Assembly: GCA_014529385.2 (NCBI GenBank) | Contig: CM043959.1 | Location: 12,135,809-12,199,808, forward strand | Length of the DNA: 64,000 nt | Direction: 5' to 3' | Source of the DNA: Adiantum capillus-veneris | Taxonomy: Eukaryota > Streptophyta > Polypodiopsida > Polypodiales > Pteridaceae | Shown here: piece after piece, positions 1 through 10,624 of the stretch | How positions within the stretch are numbered: the stretch's first letter is position 1 | Layout: each line of letters starts with the position of its first letter | Notes under the pieces: generated by a model | The model's input: the letters and a program-made list of their open reading frames with translations, nothing else | Databases searched by the model: none | Told to the model about the DNA's origin: nothing | Made by a program: the position numbers and the translations under genes

Positions 1-981
1 GGTTTTGCACGGCTGATTGCCATTCCCCGCAACTACACACCACTAGCTACTCCTCCAGGAGTCACTCCAGTGGACACTCCTCGCTTCGGGGCTCAGAATG
101 CAGTGGAGACACCTGGCGTCCGTATCCCCGTTGACACGCCGCTAGAGACCCCTACCGAGACACCCAGGTTCACGTGTCAGTGGCGAGAGGGATTGCCTTA
201 CTCTGTCAACTTCAGCGGCGGCATCATCTTGGATGATGAAGGCAAGAAGGTGATTTCGCGCATGCGCAGTCTTTGCTCTCATGTGTTTAGACACTACATA
301 CTAAACACCTAGAGTGAAGCATCGAATGAATTAAAAGACAGAGTCATCAGCATGCTTCATGACGAGTTTCCCGTTCCAACACGGGATGATCGCTTCAATA
401 AAGATGTGATGAAGGTTCGAATGCGCGAATACTGCAAGCATAAGCGTTCTAAAGTCCAAAAAGCAATCAAGCATGGGTGTAGCAGACCAGATTAACTGGC
501 CAAAGAAGATTGGAAGCATGAGAAGAAAGAAGCACGTGAGAATCTCGACAAGTGGAAGCAACAAAAGGAGGTAGCCAGAGCGCGAGTAGAGGCAGGGGGT
601 TCGCACCACTTGGGGAGCAGCGGGTGGACATCATTTGAGGCCTATTTTGTAAGTGTTTTTGCATCTATGTTTGATAGTTTAGGGTTTATGGGATTTGAAA
701 TTCTAACATAATGGATTATTTGTATGTTTTGACAGTGGTCGTTTATAGGACGTGATCCCACACCGTACGAGCGTGAGTATGCAGGCAGGAAGGGCATAAA
801 TGACCTTATAAACATCCTGAGTTCTCGCGACGGCATGGTTAGTATTAGGGTTTATTCATTTCTATTTATTGTATTGTTTTATAAACGTCGCTATTTGTTT
901 ATACTTACAAAAAGCTATCTTTTTTTTTTTTTGCAGAATCCGATAGATACGCCACTTCGACGCGATGAGACATCTCATTAG
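1..981 (+). pseudogene. Transposase_24-type (TnpA-like) gene of CACTA-1, last three exons, with stops
   Basis: Three exons can be read. Exon 1 occupies 1-648 (open at the left edge), exon 2 736-837, exon 3 937-981. Both introns have GT..AG ends (649-735, 838-936) and the same positions as in the CACTA-2 copy. Exon 1 starts with a P/T-rich stretch of VDTP and ETP repeats, followed by a conserved helix-rich domain (RDDRFNKDVMKVRMREY, then KHGCSRPD) typical of the plant Ptta/En/Spm transposase family PF03004. These proteins are thought to bind subterminal repeats and assist the TNP2 transposase. In-frame stops at 310-312 (TAG, Trp expected from the CACTA-2 copy) and near 494 (TAA) show decay. 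The last exon ends with a short acidic tail and TAG. Confidence 0.82.
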
Positions 982-1380
982 AAGACGTCGGTTTAGCCAT
1001 AGCTAGATAGCATTAGTTTCTTTTTGTCATAGATTATGTATCACGAGACAACTTTTATACGTCTTTTTGAAAACCATATTTTTTTTTTAATAATGACAAT
1101 GGTTTGTGACTATTACATTTGCAAAGATTAACAATCAAGTGATTTTGCCTATGTGTACAATTGTCATTGATTTACTTTCCTCAATTCACACTTGTCATTT
1201 TTGTATCTTATTTTGCAAACAATACGTACTATGGATGATGGAATGATTATATTGTCTTGTGGGTGACTATTTTGGGTCTATATTTACCTTTGCACTTTTT
1301 TTCAAAGGTAAATAGAAAAATGAAATATTCAATATGGTTGATGGGTGGTAGGGCATTGAAGGTTGATGGGTGGCAAGGCA

Positions 1381-1649
1381 TTCAATGCCCTGCCACCAAA
1401 AAATTTTCCTCTCGGGCTTCTCTATGACCGTCGCTATATAAGGCTCTACAGCTTCGCTATAAGCATCGCTATTGATGGCCCTACAGCATCGCTATAGTCG
1501 TCGCTATGTAGCGACGTTTATAGCGACACTTATAGCAACTGTCATAGCGAAGTCCTTGTATCGACGCTCTTAGCGACGCTGGCGGTTATAAAAACCCAGT
1601 GTATTTCCATCGCTAAAAGCGTCACAAGAGCACACAACCTCTTGTAGTG
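1381..1649 (+). repeat. Subterminal repeats and terminal inverted repeat of CACTA-1
   Basis: About ten copies of a 7-9 bp motif around CGTCGCTAT or its complement ATAGCGACG occur in both orientations between 1425 and 1590. They are followed by the 19-bp terminal repeat ending in TAGTG. Such arrays are the binding sites of TnpA-type proteins in CACTA elements (family knowledge). The same motif array lies inside the CACTA-2 terminus at 52955-53150. Confidence 0.85.
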
Positions 1650-1689
1650 GATCGAAAAATTATAGTCAAACAACCTATTAGGGAACTAT

Positions 1690-2657
1690 GGAAATAGGGT
1701 CAATCTTACGAAGGGCCTGAAAACGCTAAGAAAATAGACTTGGCACGATCGTGAGAAGAGCCTAGACCTGCTTACATTATGAATGACCTGACAAAAGAAC
1801 AAGAAGAGCTCTTGCTGAGCTTGTTAAAAGAATACCAAGATATCTTCGCTTGGACTTACAAGGATCTCAAGGGTGTTGATCCAGAAATATGTCAACATAC
1901 CATACCCATGAGAGATGATGCAAAACCAAGAAGACAAAGGCCATACACATACAATGAAACATTTGCCAGGAAGATAAAAGAAGAGATTGAAAAACTAAAG
2001 GACGCCGAATTCATTTACAAAAATGAACACACAGATTGGGTGTCTCCAATTGTGGTAGTACCCAAGAAGAATGGAAAATTACAAGTGTGTGTTAATCTCA
2101 AAAAGGTGAATGCAGATACCATTAGAGACAACTTTCCTCTTTCGATAACTGAGCATGTTTTCAAACGAATTGTAGGAAAAGAAGCTTATAGCTTCTTAGA
2201 TGGCCTTTCGGGATACAATCAACTTTTGGTTGACCCAAAAGATCATCATAGAACTACTTTTGCAAAAGAATGGGGTATATTTGCCTATTGGGTTATGCCG
2301 TTTGGGTTAACTAATGCTCCAACCACATTTCAAAGGTTGATGAGACATGCTTTCAAAGAATATCTTAGGAAATTCTTAGAAGCATATATGGATGATCTAT
2401 GCGTACATTCATCAACCCGGGATGATCATTTGGAACACCTCAAAAAGGTATTCAAAAAATGTAGACTTTATAGTATTTGCTTAAATCTTGAAAAGTGCAC
2501 ATTCATGGGTAGACAAGGAAAAATTCTTGGACATATAGTGTCTAAAAATGGCATAGCTAATATTGAGAAGATCCATATCATTTTTTATTTTCCTAGACCA
2601 ACAATAGTAAAGGGGGTACAAGCCTTCATGGGGCATTGTGGATATTACCAACGGTTC
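1690..2657 (+). pseudogene. Reverse transcriptase of gypsy element E, truncated before RNase H
   Basis: Reads from the pol linker (EEPRPAYIMNDLTKEQ) into a Ty3/gypsy RT domain. Landmarks are WVSPIVVVPKKNGKLQVCVN, FLDGLSGYNQLLV, MPFGLTNAPTTFQRLM and the catalytic box YMDD at 2385-2396. The open frame from 1779 encodes 295 residues and stops just after the GYYQRF motif that ends the RT/connection region. About 300 residues of connection and RNase H expected next are absent; the sequence passes directly into the stretch that normally precedes integrase. An internal deletion is the simplest explanation. No ATG is expected here because this is a polyprotein segment. Confidence 0.88.
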
Positions 2658-3138
2658 ACACTGTGATTGTAAAAAAAGGCACTACACATCAACGAGCAGA
2701 TCATTTGTCAAGGACTATTTTAGGAGAACCACCTAAAGAGGTAGAAAATGATCTACCAGATGCCTATTTGTTCTTTGTGGAAATGATACCTCAATGGTCG
2801 GAAAACATTGTGTCATTGATGACAATAGCACAAGTGGATTCACAAATACCACTTCCTATCACAATCGGATTAATCGAGCAATTGGCTATGTGTATCAAAT
2901 ACTAGTTGGTAGGCTATACAAAAGAAATTGGGATGGGATATTGCTTTTATGCATTAATCCTAAAGAAAAAGAATAGTACCTAAGCCAAGCACATGTTACC
3001 ATAGTAGGACTTCACTTTGCGGAAGGCTTAACTATGCAACAAATCTTGAGACTTGGAGTATTTTGGCCGACTATGAGGAGAGATGTTTAATCTTTTGTAA
3101 AGGATTGCCCTCAATGTAACATTGTTTCAAATGTCACC
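2658..3138 (+). pseudogene. End of RNase H and integrase zinc-binding domain of element E
   Basis: After the deletion the frame shifts and reads THQRADHLSR (the conserved end of the gypsy RNase H region), then a linker, then an H2C2 integrase zinc finger (QAHVTIVGLHFAEG...CPQCN, about 2990-3120). Stops occur near 2903, 2974 and 3088. The sequence diverges into unrecognised bases after about 3138, where element A and an associated deletion begin. The rest of the integrase resumes at 12362 on the other side of A. Confidence 0.75.
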
Positions 3139-3186
3139 TGTTCCTAAGTGGAGTAACTCTCTAGTTACTTTCTTATCGAGCCGAAC

Positions 3187-4462
3187 TTCAACTAAATCAA
3201 TTTTTAGTATTATTCAAAATTCTACTTAATCTAATTGACAATAAAATTGGTAAATGAGAATTTCATCATGTATAATAAGAATATGATGAGTTCTCTTATG
3301 TATTAACTTTCAATTAACTATGCATAAGTTAATAGTGAAGATGTACTAACTAGAGAGAGTAGGTATGCTTAGAGAGATTAGAGTAAGAGAAAACATGTAC
3401 ACACATCTTTTCTAAAGTTAATTGAATCTTACTAATCTAGTAGAGAGATTAGAGTAAGAGATAAACACACACACACATAGCTAATTGAATCTTACTAATC
3501 TATTAGAGATATTAGAGTAAAAGATAGCACACACACACATGCTAATTGATTCTACTAATCTATTAGAGAGATTAGAGTAAGAGATAGCACACACACACAC
3601 ATAGCTAATTGAATCTTACTAATCTATTTGAGAGATTAGAGTAAGAGATAGCACACATACATCATTCCTAAAGTTAATTGAATGCTTGATTAATACACAC
3701 CTTATTAGTCCACTAGAGTTTTTGCTCTCTTAGTGGTTTGTGGACGCCTTCTCTCTAAGAGAAGTGGCAGCACTTCGTGAGCACTATAGAGGCAATCTCT
3801 ATGTCTAAAGTGTGAGTATGGATGCTCTATTTATAGCAGAAACGAAAACGTCCAACTTTTTTTCTCAAAATTTTTTTTTTTTAAAAAAAATATATATATA
3901 TATATATATATTTTTTTTAAATTTTTATTTTTATTTTTCCCAAAAAAATCATACCCACGTTTTTGGTACCCTTGTGGTACCCATCAGCTTGACCACTTTG
4001 TCATTATCATCAAAAGATAAGGCCACACAACCCCCCCTCATTAAGATTGGTCAAGACTAGCCTCTCCTTTTCATGTGACAGTGTGTCCCACTTTGTCCCC
4101 TCCTATGTGAGTCCATGTGCCTTCATTTGTCATCCCTGTGTATTCTTTTGTCTTTATAATTATTTTACTTATTTCCTTAATGATAATTTACTTTACATTT
4201 TTAAGTTAAACTTTACAGTCTTATATTAACTTTACAGTAGTAAAAGAAAATTCTACAATCAGTAACTAAGTCTTGCAATAAGTTAATTATTGATTCATAT
4301 AGCTAAACATGTCAGAATTTTCTAGCGTAAATTTTAAATTCTAGGTTTTCTCAACCTACGATTCATAATATGAACTCGAATATTTTAAATAATGAGTGAT
4401 GGTTTAAAAAAATTCAAATGCGTAATAGAACTTGTGTGAAATTTGAAAGTAGAGACCTTACA
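3187..4462 (-). repeat. 3' LTR of element A, truncated
   Basis: Nearly identical to 11018-12362, the matching part of the 5' LTR. The coding-strand start TGTAAGGTCTCTA follows the polypurine tract. Homology ends abruptly at about 3187; roughly 50 bases between 3138 and 3187 match neither the LTR nor the gypsy integrase and look like filler DNA at a deletion junction. It contains a tandem hairpin repeat (3360-3668) and an AT-rich (TA)n stretch near 3890-3912. Confidence 0.88.
3360..3668. repeat. Tandem repeat with internal hairpins in the LTR of A, about 5 units
   Basis: Units of roughly 65-70 bp contain TCTTACTAATCTATTAGAGA, then GATTAGAGTAAGAGATA and a (CA)n run. The two halves TCTTACTAATCT and AGATTAGAGTAAGA are near-complementary, so each unit can fold into a short stem. 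The 5' LTR copy (11200-11572) has one more unit, which accounts for most of the length difference between the two LTRs. Confidence 0.85.
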
Positions 4463-4492
4463 ATCTCCCCAACTTAGAATTTGAGATGCCCT

Positions 4493-4971
4493 CATCTCAA
4501 GAAAAGTGAAGGGTAATCCTTAAGAAGGGATGTCTCATCTTTCCAAGTAGCATCTTATATAGGGAAATCCTTCCATAAGATAAGATGTTCTTTGATGGAT
4601 CTATTCCTAAGCTTTCTCTCCCGAGTTTCTAGGATAGTACCAGGTTGGAGTTGTAGAACATCTTGAGCAGGTAAAATGATTTGCTCATCATCAAGGACAT
4701 GGTCAGGGTTATATACATAAGGTTTTAACAGACTTACATGAAATACATCATGCACTTTAAGATGAGAAGGGAGTTTTAGTCTATAAGCTTGATCACTTAC
4801 AACTTTGATTATTTCGTAAGGTCCACAATATCGGTAGCTAAGCTTCTTATACCTTCCGAGAGACAGATCGCTCTTTTTGGGCTTTACTCGTAAGAAAACT
4901 TTGTCACCTTCTTTGAAAATCCGATCGGATCTTTTTAAGTCAGCGTACTTATTTTGTCGATCTTGAGCCAC
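4493..4971 (-). pseudogene. Integrase C-terminus and chromodomain of element A
   Basis: Begins in the integrase C-terminal region (AQDRQNKYADLKRSD, FKEGDKVFLRVKPKK, YCGPYEIIKVV, HDVFHVSLLKPY) and continues into a chromodomain-like module (ILETRERKLRNRSIKEHLI, LWKDFP, then DATW). A TAA at 4557-4555 interrupts the chromodomain; the frame then continues to a TGA at 4495-4493. It lies in a different frame from the preceding pol segment, so a frameshift separates them near 4975. Integrase-linked chromodomains are the hallmark of chromoviruses and are thought to guide integration to particular chromatin. Confidence 0.85.
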
Positions 4972-7172
4972 TTGAATATCCCTTCGAATAGCTTGGTTTG
5001 AGCTTCCATTTCTTCAAGCATTTTCTTTGAGGCTTCTACTCTTATAGTTGGGTCAGAAAAGTTAAGAGGTGATAAACATTCTTGACCATAAAGAGCATTA
5101 AAAGGTGTCATTCCAATACTTCTATGAGTAGAGGAATTGTATGCATACTCTACCAAGGGTAGGTATTGAATCCACTTGCAAGGTTCTCTATTGCAGTAGA
5201 CTCTGAGGATGTCTTCAATTACTTGATTAACTCTTTTAGTTTGGCCATCAATTTGAGGATGATAAGCAGTACTAAAACATAACTGGGTTCCAATAGCTTG
5301 AAACAATGATACCCAAAACTTTGAAGTAAACTTGGCATCACGATCGCTAACAATCCTCTTGGTTAAACCATGAATTCTGAAAACCTCCTTCACAAACAAA
5401 CGAGCAATATCTGAAGCTGTAAAGGTTGTCTTGACTGGGATTAAGTGAGCCATTTTAGTAAGCAAGTCGACTATGACCATGATTGAATCATAGCCAGCTT
5501 GGACAGAAGGAAACCCGGTGATAAAGTCAATGCTAATACATTCCCATTTCATTTGGGGAATATCTAAAGGATGTAATTTACCTAGCATCTTTAGTCTTTC
5601 TGCCTTAATCCTTTGACAAGACAAACAGTGCTTGACATAGAGAAGGACATCACCCTTCATACCTTGCCAATAGTAACTTTTGCAAACTGCATTGATGGTT
5701 TTGGCATAACCTGGATGTCCTAAAGTTGGGCCATCATGTGCTTCATATAGGATAGCATTTCTTAGGGTAGAATCCTTAGGTATGCATAGTCGATTCCTGT
5801 AGTAAATTTTCCCATCTTCTAAGGAGTAATGTAGAGGTTTAGGATGATTTGATGATACCCTCTCTTCACGTAGGATACTAGCAAGCATCTGGTAATCTGC
5901 ATCTCTGATAGCAGCATCCGAGACCTTGTCTAAAATAGGGTTGTTAGCCCCCAAAAAAGCTTTACAGATTAGGGCATCTGCCACAATATTATCCTTACCT
6001 GGTCTAAATTTAATATCAAAATCATATTCGTGCATGAGATCTATCCATCTCCTCTGTCTCATGTTAAGGTTAGGTTGGGTAAAAATCCACTTAAGACTCT
6101 TGTGATCTGTTACCAACTGGAATTTGCGTCCCAATAGATAATGTCTCCATAGCTTGAGAGCATGAATAACTGCTAGCAATTCTAAATCATGTGTATCATA
6201 ATTCACTTCATGAATCCTAAGCTTCCGAGAAGTATAAGCTACAGGCCTTCCTTCTTGAGTAAGGACTCCTCCTAATGCAAGGTTACTAGCATCTGTGATC
6301 ACCTCGAATTCTTGGGTGAAATCTGGAAGTTTTAAGAGAGGTTCTGAAGCAAGATACTCCTTAAGCTGTTTGAAGCAAGATTCATGTTTTTCTTCCCAAA
6401 GTATCGTAGCTCCTTTCTTTAGCAAGTCGGTTAGTGGTGTAGCTTTAAGAGCATAGTCCTTTACAAAGATCTTGTACCACCCTGTGATACCTAAGAACCC
6501 TCTGACTTCGGTTTGGGAAGTGAGTTGAGGCCATTCCACAATATCTTTGACTTTGTCAGGGTCAACAGAGACTCCTTCAGGTGAAATGATAAACCCTAAG
6601 TAACAGACCTTAGGGGTAAAGAAGGTATATTTGCTTTTCTTTGCATACAGCTTATTTCGGCGTAAAAGCTCTAACACTTTCCTAACATGTCCCTCATGCT
6701 CTTCTTCTGATTTGGAATAAATTAAGATATCGTCAAAGAATACTAGGACAAAATCATCCAAGAATTCTCTAAAGATATCGTGCATTAGACGATTGAAAGT
6801 TGCAGGAGCATTCCTAAGTCCGAAATCCATCACTGTAAATTTGTAATGACCATAACGAGTGTTGAAAGTTGTTTTGGAGATATCAGCCTCCTGGATTCGA
6901 ATCTGATGATAGCCAGATTGAAGATCAATCTTTGTGAGTATTTTGGCTCCATGTAATCTGTCCAGTATCTCATCAATACGAGGAATTGGATATTTATTCT
7001 TGATGGTAACCTGATTTAAGCCCCTATAATCTATGCAAAGTCGAAGAGAGACATCCTTTTTCTTTTGGAAGAGAACAGGTGCACCCCATGGAGATGTACT
7101 AGGTTGGATAAACCCTTGCTCAATCAATTGCTTGAGCTGCTCCTTGAGTTCTATAGCCTCTGGAAGTGACAT
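4935..7172 (-). pseudogene. Pol of element A: reverse transcriptase, RNase H, integrase
   Basis: A 745-residue open frame. RT has [11 protein letters not shown] at its start, [25 protein letters not shown] and the catalytic FFDD box (6740-6729). RNase H has ITDASNLALGGVL, SRKL, LLAVIHALKLWRHYLLG and VTDHKSLKWI. Integrase has the zinc finger (HDGPTLGHPGYAK, CLSCQ), core motifs DFITGFP and IVSDRDAKF, and a C-terminal YNSSTHRSIGMTPF. The usual Tyr of the RT box is Phe, also the case in element B. The frame is open over its whole length but is frameshifted relative to protease upstream (about 7290) and to the integrase C-terminus downstream (about 4975). Confidence 0.92.
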
Positions 7173-7356
7173 CTTGTACGACGCTCTTGAGACTGGTTCA
7201 CTACCTGGAAAAATTTTGAGTTCATGGTCTACCTCCCTAGGTGGTGGTAGTTCAGAAAGTTCAACGGGGAAAACATCCGAAAATTATTCTAGCCACATTG
7301 GTTCAGGGTTGGAAGAAGATTTTTTCTACTTTGTTTAGCTTGACTACAAAAAGTTG

Positions 7357-7902
7357 TTAACCCTTGCATAACCCTTTCAAAAGACGATTAGCTTTGACTA
7401 AGTAAGCTTTTGGTCGTCCATTCTGGCCTTGAATAGTGACTTCTTGACCTTGGTTGTCCACAAAAGTAACACTTCCTTGGGCACAATGGATATTGGCATT
7501 ATGACTGGCTAACCAATCCATTCCAAGAATTCCGTCATAGATTCCTATGGGTAAGGTTCGAAAAGTAGCAGAAGTAGAGTATTCTCCCAACTTGAAATCT
7601 ATTTTTCCCACAGTGTACTGAGATAACACCTCCTTTCCATTGGCTAATTCAACTCTCATCTTTCTTGCAGGGTGTTGATTAAGTCCTAACCTCCTTAAAC
7701 ATTTAGGTGACAAGAAAGAATGAATACTACCACAATCAATAAGAAGCTCAAATTTTTCACCTTGGTGATTTGCAGGTGTTTGAATGACAGCATATTGTTG
7801 TCTTGCTCTTGGGTTATCAATTGCAGCATGTAGAGTTGCTCTTTCCTCTTGTTCTTCTCCCAATGTTGGTTCTCCTATGATAGCATTGACTCTAGCAGCC
7901 AT
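7357..7902 (-). pseudogene. Aspartic protease region of element A
   Basis: A retropepsin domain of 181 residues joined in frame to gag except for one TGA at 7914-7912. The active site reads LLIDCGSIHSFLS, so the usual D-S/T-G is D-C-G. Further landmarks are [27 protein letters not shown] and NIHCAQGSVTF, as in plant chromovirus proteases. It ends at a TAA (7359-7357). Its position between gag and RT is the standard order. Confidence 0.82.
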
Positions 7903-7911
7903 TCCGCGCCC

Positions 7912-8727
7912 TCAACCTCTTCCTCCACGATTTATTATTTGGCCTTGTCCTCTATCTCGATTAGGTGTATTTGTTGCGGAGACTCGCCTAGGACATACAT
8001 TCCTAAAATGTCCTAGCTCGTTGCATTTATAGCATCTAAGATCTGCATTTTGAGCTCCATTTGCTGAAGCTGCAACTATTGGATGAGTTTGGTAAACTGG
8101 GTGAACTTGCCTTTGGTTCCACATCATAGGCCGTCCTCTCCTTCGAGCATTCCTTATATTTCCATTTCGCACCCTTTGAGAGTTTGACATCTCTTTAGCT
8201 AAGGGTTTAGCTCTTAAAAGAGCATCTTGAAAATTTACAGGCCTCATGGCTTCTAGACGTGTATTTAAAGGAGCATTTAGCCCTTGGCAGAAACGGGCTA
8301 CTTGTTGATCTGCGGTCATTGGCGGAGCATAGCGCCTAAGAGTTACAAATTTGGAGTAGTATTCTTCCACTGTAAGATGAAATTGACGTAAGTTGAAGAA
8401 TTCATTCATCTTAAGGGATTCGGGTGCAGGTGGAAGATAACGTCCTTTGACAGCATACTTAATGTCTTCCCAAGTTTGAGTGTTTTGAGCTACTTGATTA
8501 TCTTTGCAGTGTTGTTTCCACCAAAGCTTGGCATCCCCCATGAGACGAAACATAGCCAACATTGCTTGGTTATCGGGAGTAGTACCAGCAGCAGTAAAAT
8601 AATCCTCCATCTCTTCGAGCCACACTTCTGCATCGCACTCAACTAGGGCTCCTTCCCCTTTGAAAGAGGGAAGTTTAGCTTGCTTGAGAAGTAGCTTTTT
8701 CTCTTGAAGAGATGTGTACACCGCACT
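7912..8727 (-). CDS. Gag of element A, without its own ATG
   Basis: Retrotransposon gag protein (capsid/nucleocapsid): KGEGALVECDAEVWLEEMEDYF, LAMFRLMGDAKLWWK, then LPPAPESLKMNEFFNLRQ and a zinc knuckle C-X2-C-X4-H-X4-C at 8034-7993 (CYKCNELGHFRNVC). The first usable codon in the frame near the homologous start of gag is a GTG at 8721; there is no ATG there. Directly upstream is a good splice acceptor (TATTGCACAG, ending at 8728) followed by AGT GCG GTG in frame, and element B has the same arrangement. I therefore place the exon start at 8727 and propose that the ATG is supplied by the LTR leader exon (10747-10625). Confidence 0.82.
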   Translation of the reverse strand, partial: SAVYTSLQEKKLLLKQAKLPSFKGEGALVECDAEVWLEEMEDYFTAAGTTPDNQAMLAMFRLMGDAKLWWKQHCKDNQVAQNTQTWEDIKYAVKGRYLPPAPESLKMNEFFNLRQFHLTVEEYYSKFVTLRRYAPPMTADQQVARFCQGLNAPLNTRLEAMRPVNFQDALLRAKPLAKEMSNSQRVRNGNIRNARRRGRPMMWNQRQVHPVYQTHPIVAASANGAQNADLRCYKCNELGHFRNVCPRRVSATNTPNRDRGQGQIINRGGRG

Positions 8728-8954
8728 CTGTGCAATATAGATTAAGTGAAACTTTATTGGATACTCTAACTTTAATCCACTTTACGGCAAGACTTGATCA
8801 GACAATAATACAAACAAAAGCTAATATTAATCCAAACTTTATTTATATACACATTATTTGCTACCAAGGTTGGTAGTCTTTAGGTACAAGGATTGTAATG
8901 TATCTATATTTTGAGTTTAGTGACTACAAAAGGATAGGCTAAAGGATCAAAATA

Positions 8955-9389
8955 TTAAGTTTCTTTTGACCCTTGAAAGCTACGAGATACACATATGGGT
9001 CGAATCCTACCACCATGGATAACTTTTGTAACTTGGTTATAGACCCATTGAGTCTGAGATATCTTTTCTCCTCCCAAGGTAATGGTAGCATCCGGATTCT
9101 TAGTACCAAGGAAAGGATAAACTTCGATGACTTTTAACTCCTCTGCCCAAAGAAGTTTCTTGAGATTGGTATCCATGCACCATATCTTGTCAGCATCGAT
9201 GGTATAGATTCCTCCAGATGGACTCCAGTTGATACCCCATCCTCTATGCACCCTTGGAATAGGTGGTGCAAACACCCTATCCAAAATCATCATCACCCTT
9301 TTTCGAAACTGATAATTTGGTGATTGGCATGCATTTTGAAACATGATGGTGAACACCTTGAATTTCTGGTAGGCTGAATGAACATTTTC
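8955..9389 (-). CDS. Extra ORF between PBS and gag in element A, conserved in element B, function unknown
   Basis: An intact open frame of 144 codons plus stop if started after the splice acceptor GGTATAG at 9390; the first internal ATG is at 9356. Recognisable stretches shared with the element B copy are YQKFKVF, RGWGINWSPSGGIY, WAEELKVIEVYPFL and QVTKVI; B has YRKFQVF, RGWELDWTFPGGVY, VVELFYLLPT and KVTEVI. I do not recognise a known domain. No membrane segment or signal peptide is evident. Codon-boundary splicing to the LTR leader would give a protein of about 185 residues. Conservation of protein sequence between two elements with different LTRs suggests selection, not chance. Confidence 0.62.
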   Translation of the reverse strand, partial: ENVHSAYQKFKVFTIMFQNACQSPNYQFRKRVMMILDRVFAPPIPRVHRGWGINWSPSGGIYTIDADKIWCMDTNLKKLLWAEELKVIEVYPFLGTKNPDATITLGGEKISQTQWVYNQVTKVIHGGRIRPICVSRSFQGSKET

Positions 9390-9524
9390 CTATACCAGGA
9401 AAGTTCAGTCTTCAATACCATATAAAAATTCAAATCAATTTTTCTAGGTTCTTCTATTATTTTAAACATTCACATCCTTCAATATCCAAACATCAATCTA
9501 AAAATCTCCCCAAGCTTTAACCTA

Positions 9525-9537
9525 GGCTCTGATACCA
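9525..9537 (-). other. Primer binding site of element A (initiator tRNA-Met type)
   Basis: On the - strand TGGTATCAGAGCC, complementary to the 3' end of initiator tRNA-Met, starts one base after the LTR end (CTCACA). The same motif follows the LTRs of B (36239) and D (25125). Confidence 0.93.
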
Positions 9538-10209
9538 GTGTGAGGTCCCTGCCCCTTTTTGAGAGGAGCGGAGTACCTTTGATAGGTCTCCAATCCTGAA
9601 AAAGAAAAACCAACGGACATTGCCTTAGCTACTTCGTAGCCACGGGCATAAACCGTTAGTGAAGGATTGGTCCTATCTCGCTATGGCGGAGCGTGACCAC
9701 CATAACCCTATCTAAAAACTATCTGTAATCAATTATACCTAAAAGTATAAATCTTAGAGTGACCAACCTGTGTGCTTTTTTCCCCATGTTTCAGAAGCAG
9801 AGCCACCAAGGTTTGTCTCTTTTAAGATTTATGACTTAAAAAAAACAATTTCTAGCGTTGGAAAGTTACCTGACTCATCGGGTCCACCCGTCCATAGAAT
9901 GATACCGTCGGGGTATCATTCTCCCACTTTCCACACCACACTCACCCTTCTTTTGTTATCTAATTACTACCACAGTATTTAAACATACATGTTCCTTTTC
10001 TTTATTTATAATACTGGTTTGTTAAAACAACCCTTCAAACAGTATTACAAACAATAGTCAAACAAGAAGTCGTCCAATTTTAAACCAACAACCCTTGGAT
10101 TAGGTTCACTCAAGAATCTCTACTGGCGCTATTATGTCCGATCGGTATATACATTATTTATAAAAACCCTTGTCCTCATGAGCGTCCCATACCGCTCGAC
10201 AAGTACTCG

Positions 10210-10390
10210 CTGTGCTAATCTGGACGTACTCCCGCCACAGCAACAACGGTGCCAATCTGGGCATCATCCTCACGCCACGGCAAAACAAAAATGCAGTATC
10301 CAGCTAGGCTAATCTGGGTGTACTCCCACCACAGCATCAGCGGTGCCATCCTGGGCGTCATCTCACGCCTCGGCAATTGCCACACAATAC
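10210..10390. repeat. Two diverged tandem units inside the 5' LTR of A
   Basis: The phrase GCTAATCTGG-(A/G)-(C/T)-GTACTCCC-(G/A)-CCACAGCA, then GGTGCCAT/GGTGCCAA, then CTGGGC and CACGCC-(A/T)-CGGCAA recurs at about 10213 and 10306. The period is about 95 bp, with several substitutions. Confidence 0.7.
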
Positions 10391-10624
10391 CAGTGCTAAT
10401 AAGTAGAGAGACTTGAGAGAAACCATACCGAAGGTTTTGGACAAACATTCTTTCCTATGGCAACCAGTTTAACCAGACAATCTTTCCTACTTGTCAAACA
10501 TATGACGAGTTTCTTGGGGTTAAGCCCCGTGGTTTCGGTCCGTGTTTTCTTTTCATAAGGTAAATAATATATTCCTATGGTCTCGTATATGCAATGATGC
10601 ATAACTTGAAACTGCAATACTAAC

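Larger units (their letters stand above)
1..1649 (+). mobile_element. CACTA-1: 3' end of a CACTA (En/Spm-type) DNA transposon, 5' part outside window
   Basis: The right end is the sequence CACACAACCTCTTGTAGTG (1631-1649), the reverse complement of the outermost 19 bases at 52895, so the two elements share a CACTA-type terminal inverted repeat. Inside it are short subterminal repeats, and upstream is the 3' part of a Transposase_24-type gene. The next base starts a gypsy pol linker (element E), so CACTA-1 jumped into E. The 3-bp target duplication (GAT at 1650-1652 on this side) cannot be checked because the left end lies outside the window. Order and strand match CACTA-2 read on its coding strand. 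Confidence 0.9.

Noticed and set aside
3360-3668. Regularly spaced repeats resembling a CRISPR array
   Set aside because: Spacers are (CA)n runs, the repeat lies in an LTR and is shared with the other LTR, and the genome is a plant.
4047-4229. 60-codon ORF identical in both LTRs of element A (also 11946-12128)
   Set aside because: Identity follows from the LTR pair; hydrophobic low-complexity sequence, no splice or start context, and on the strand opposite to the element's genes.
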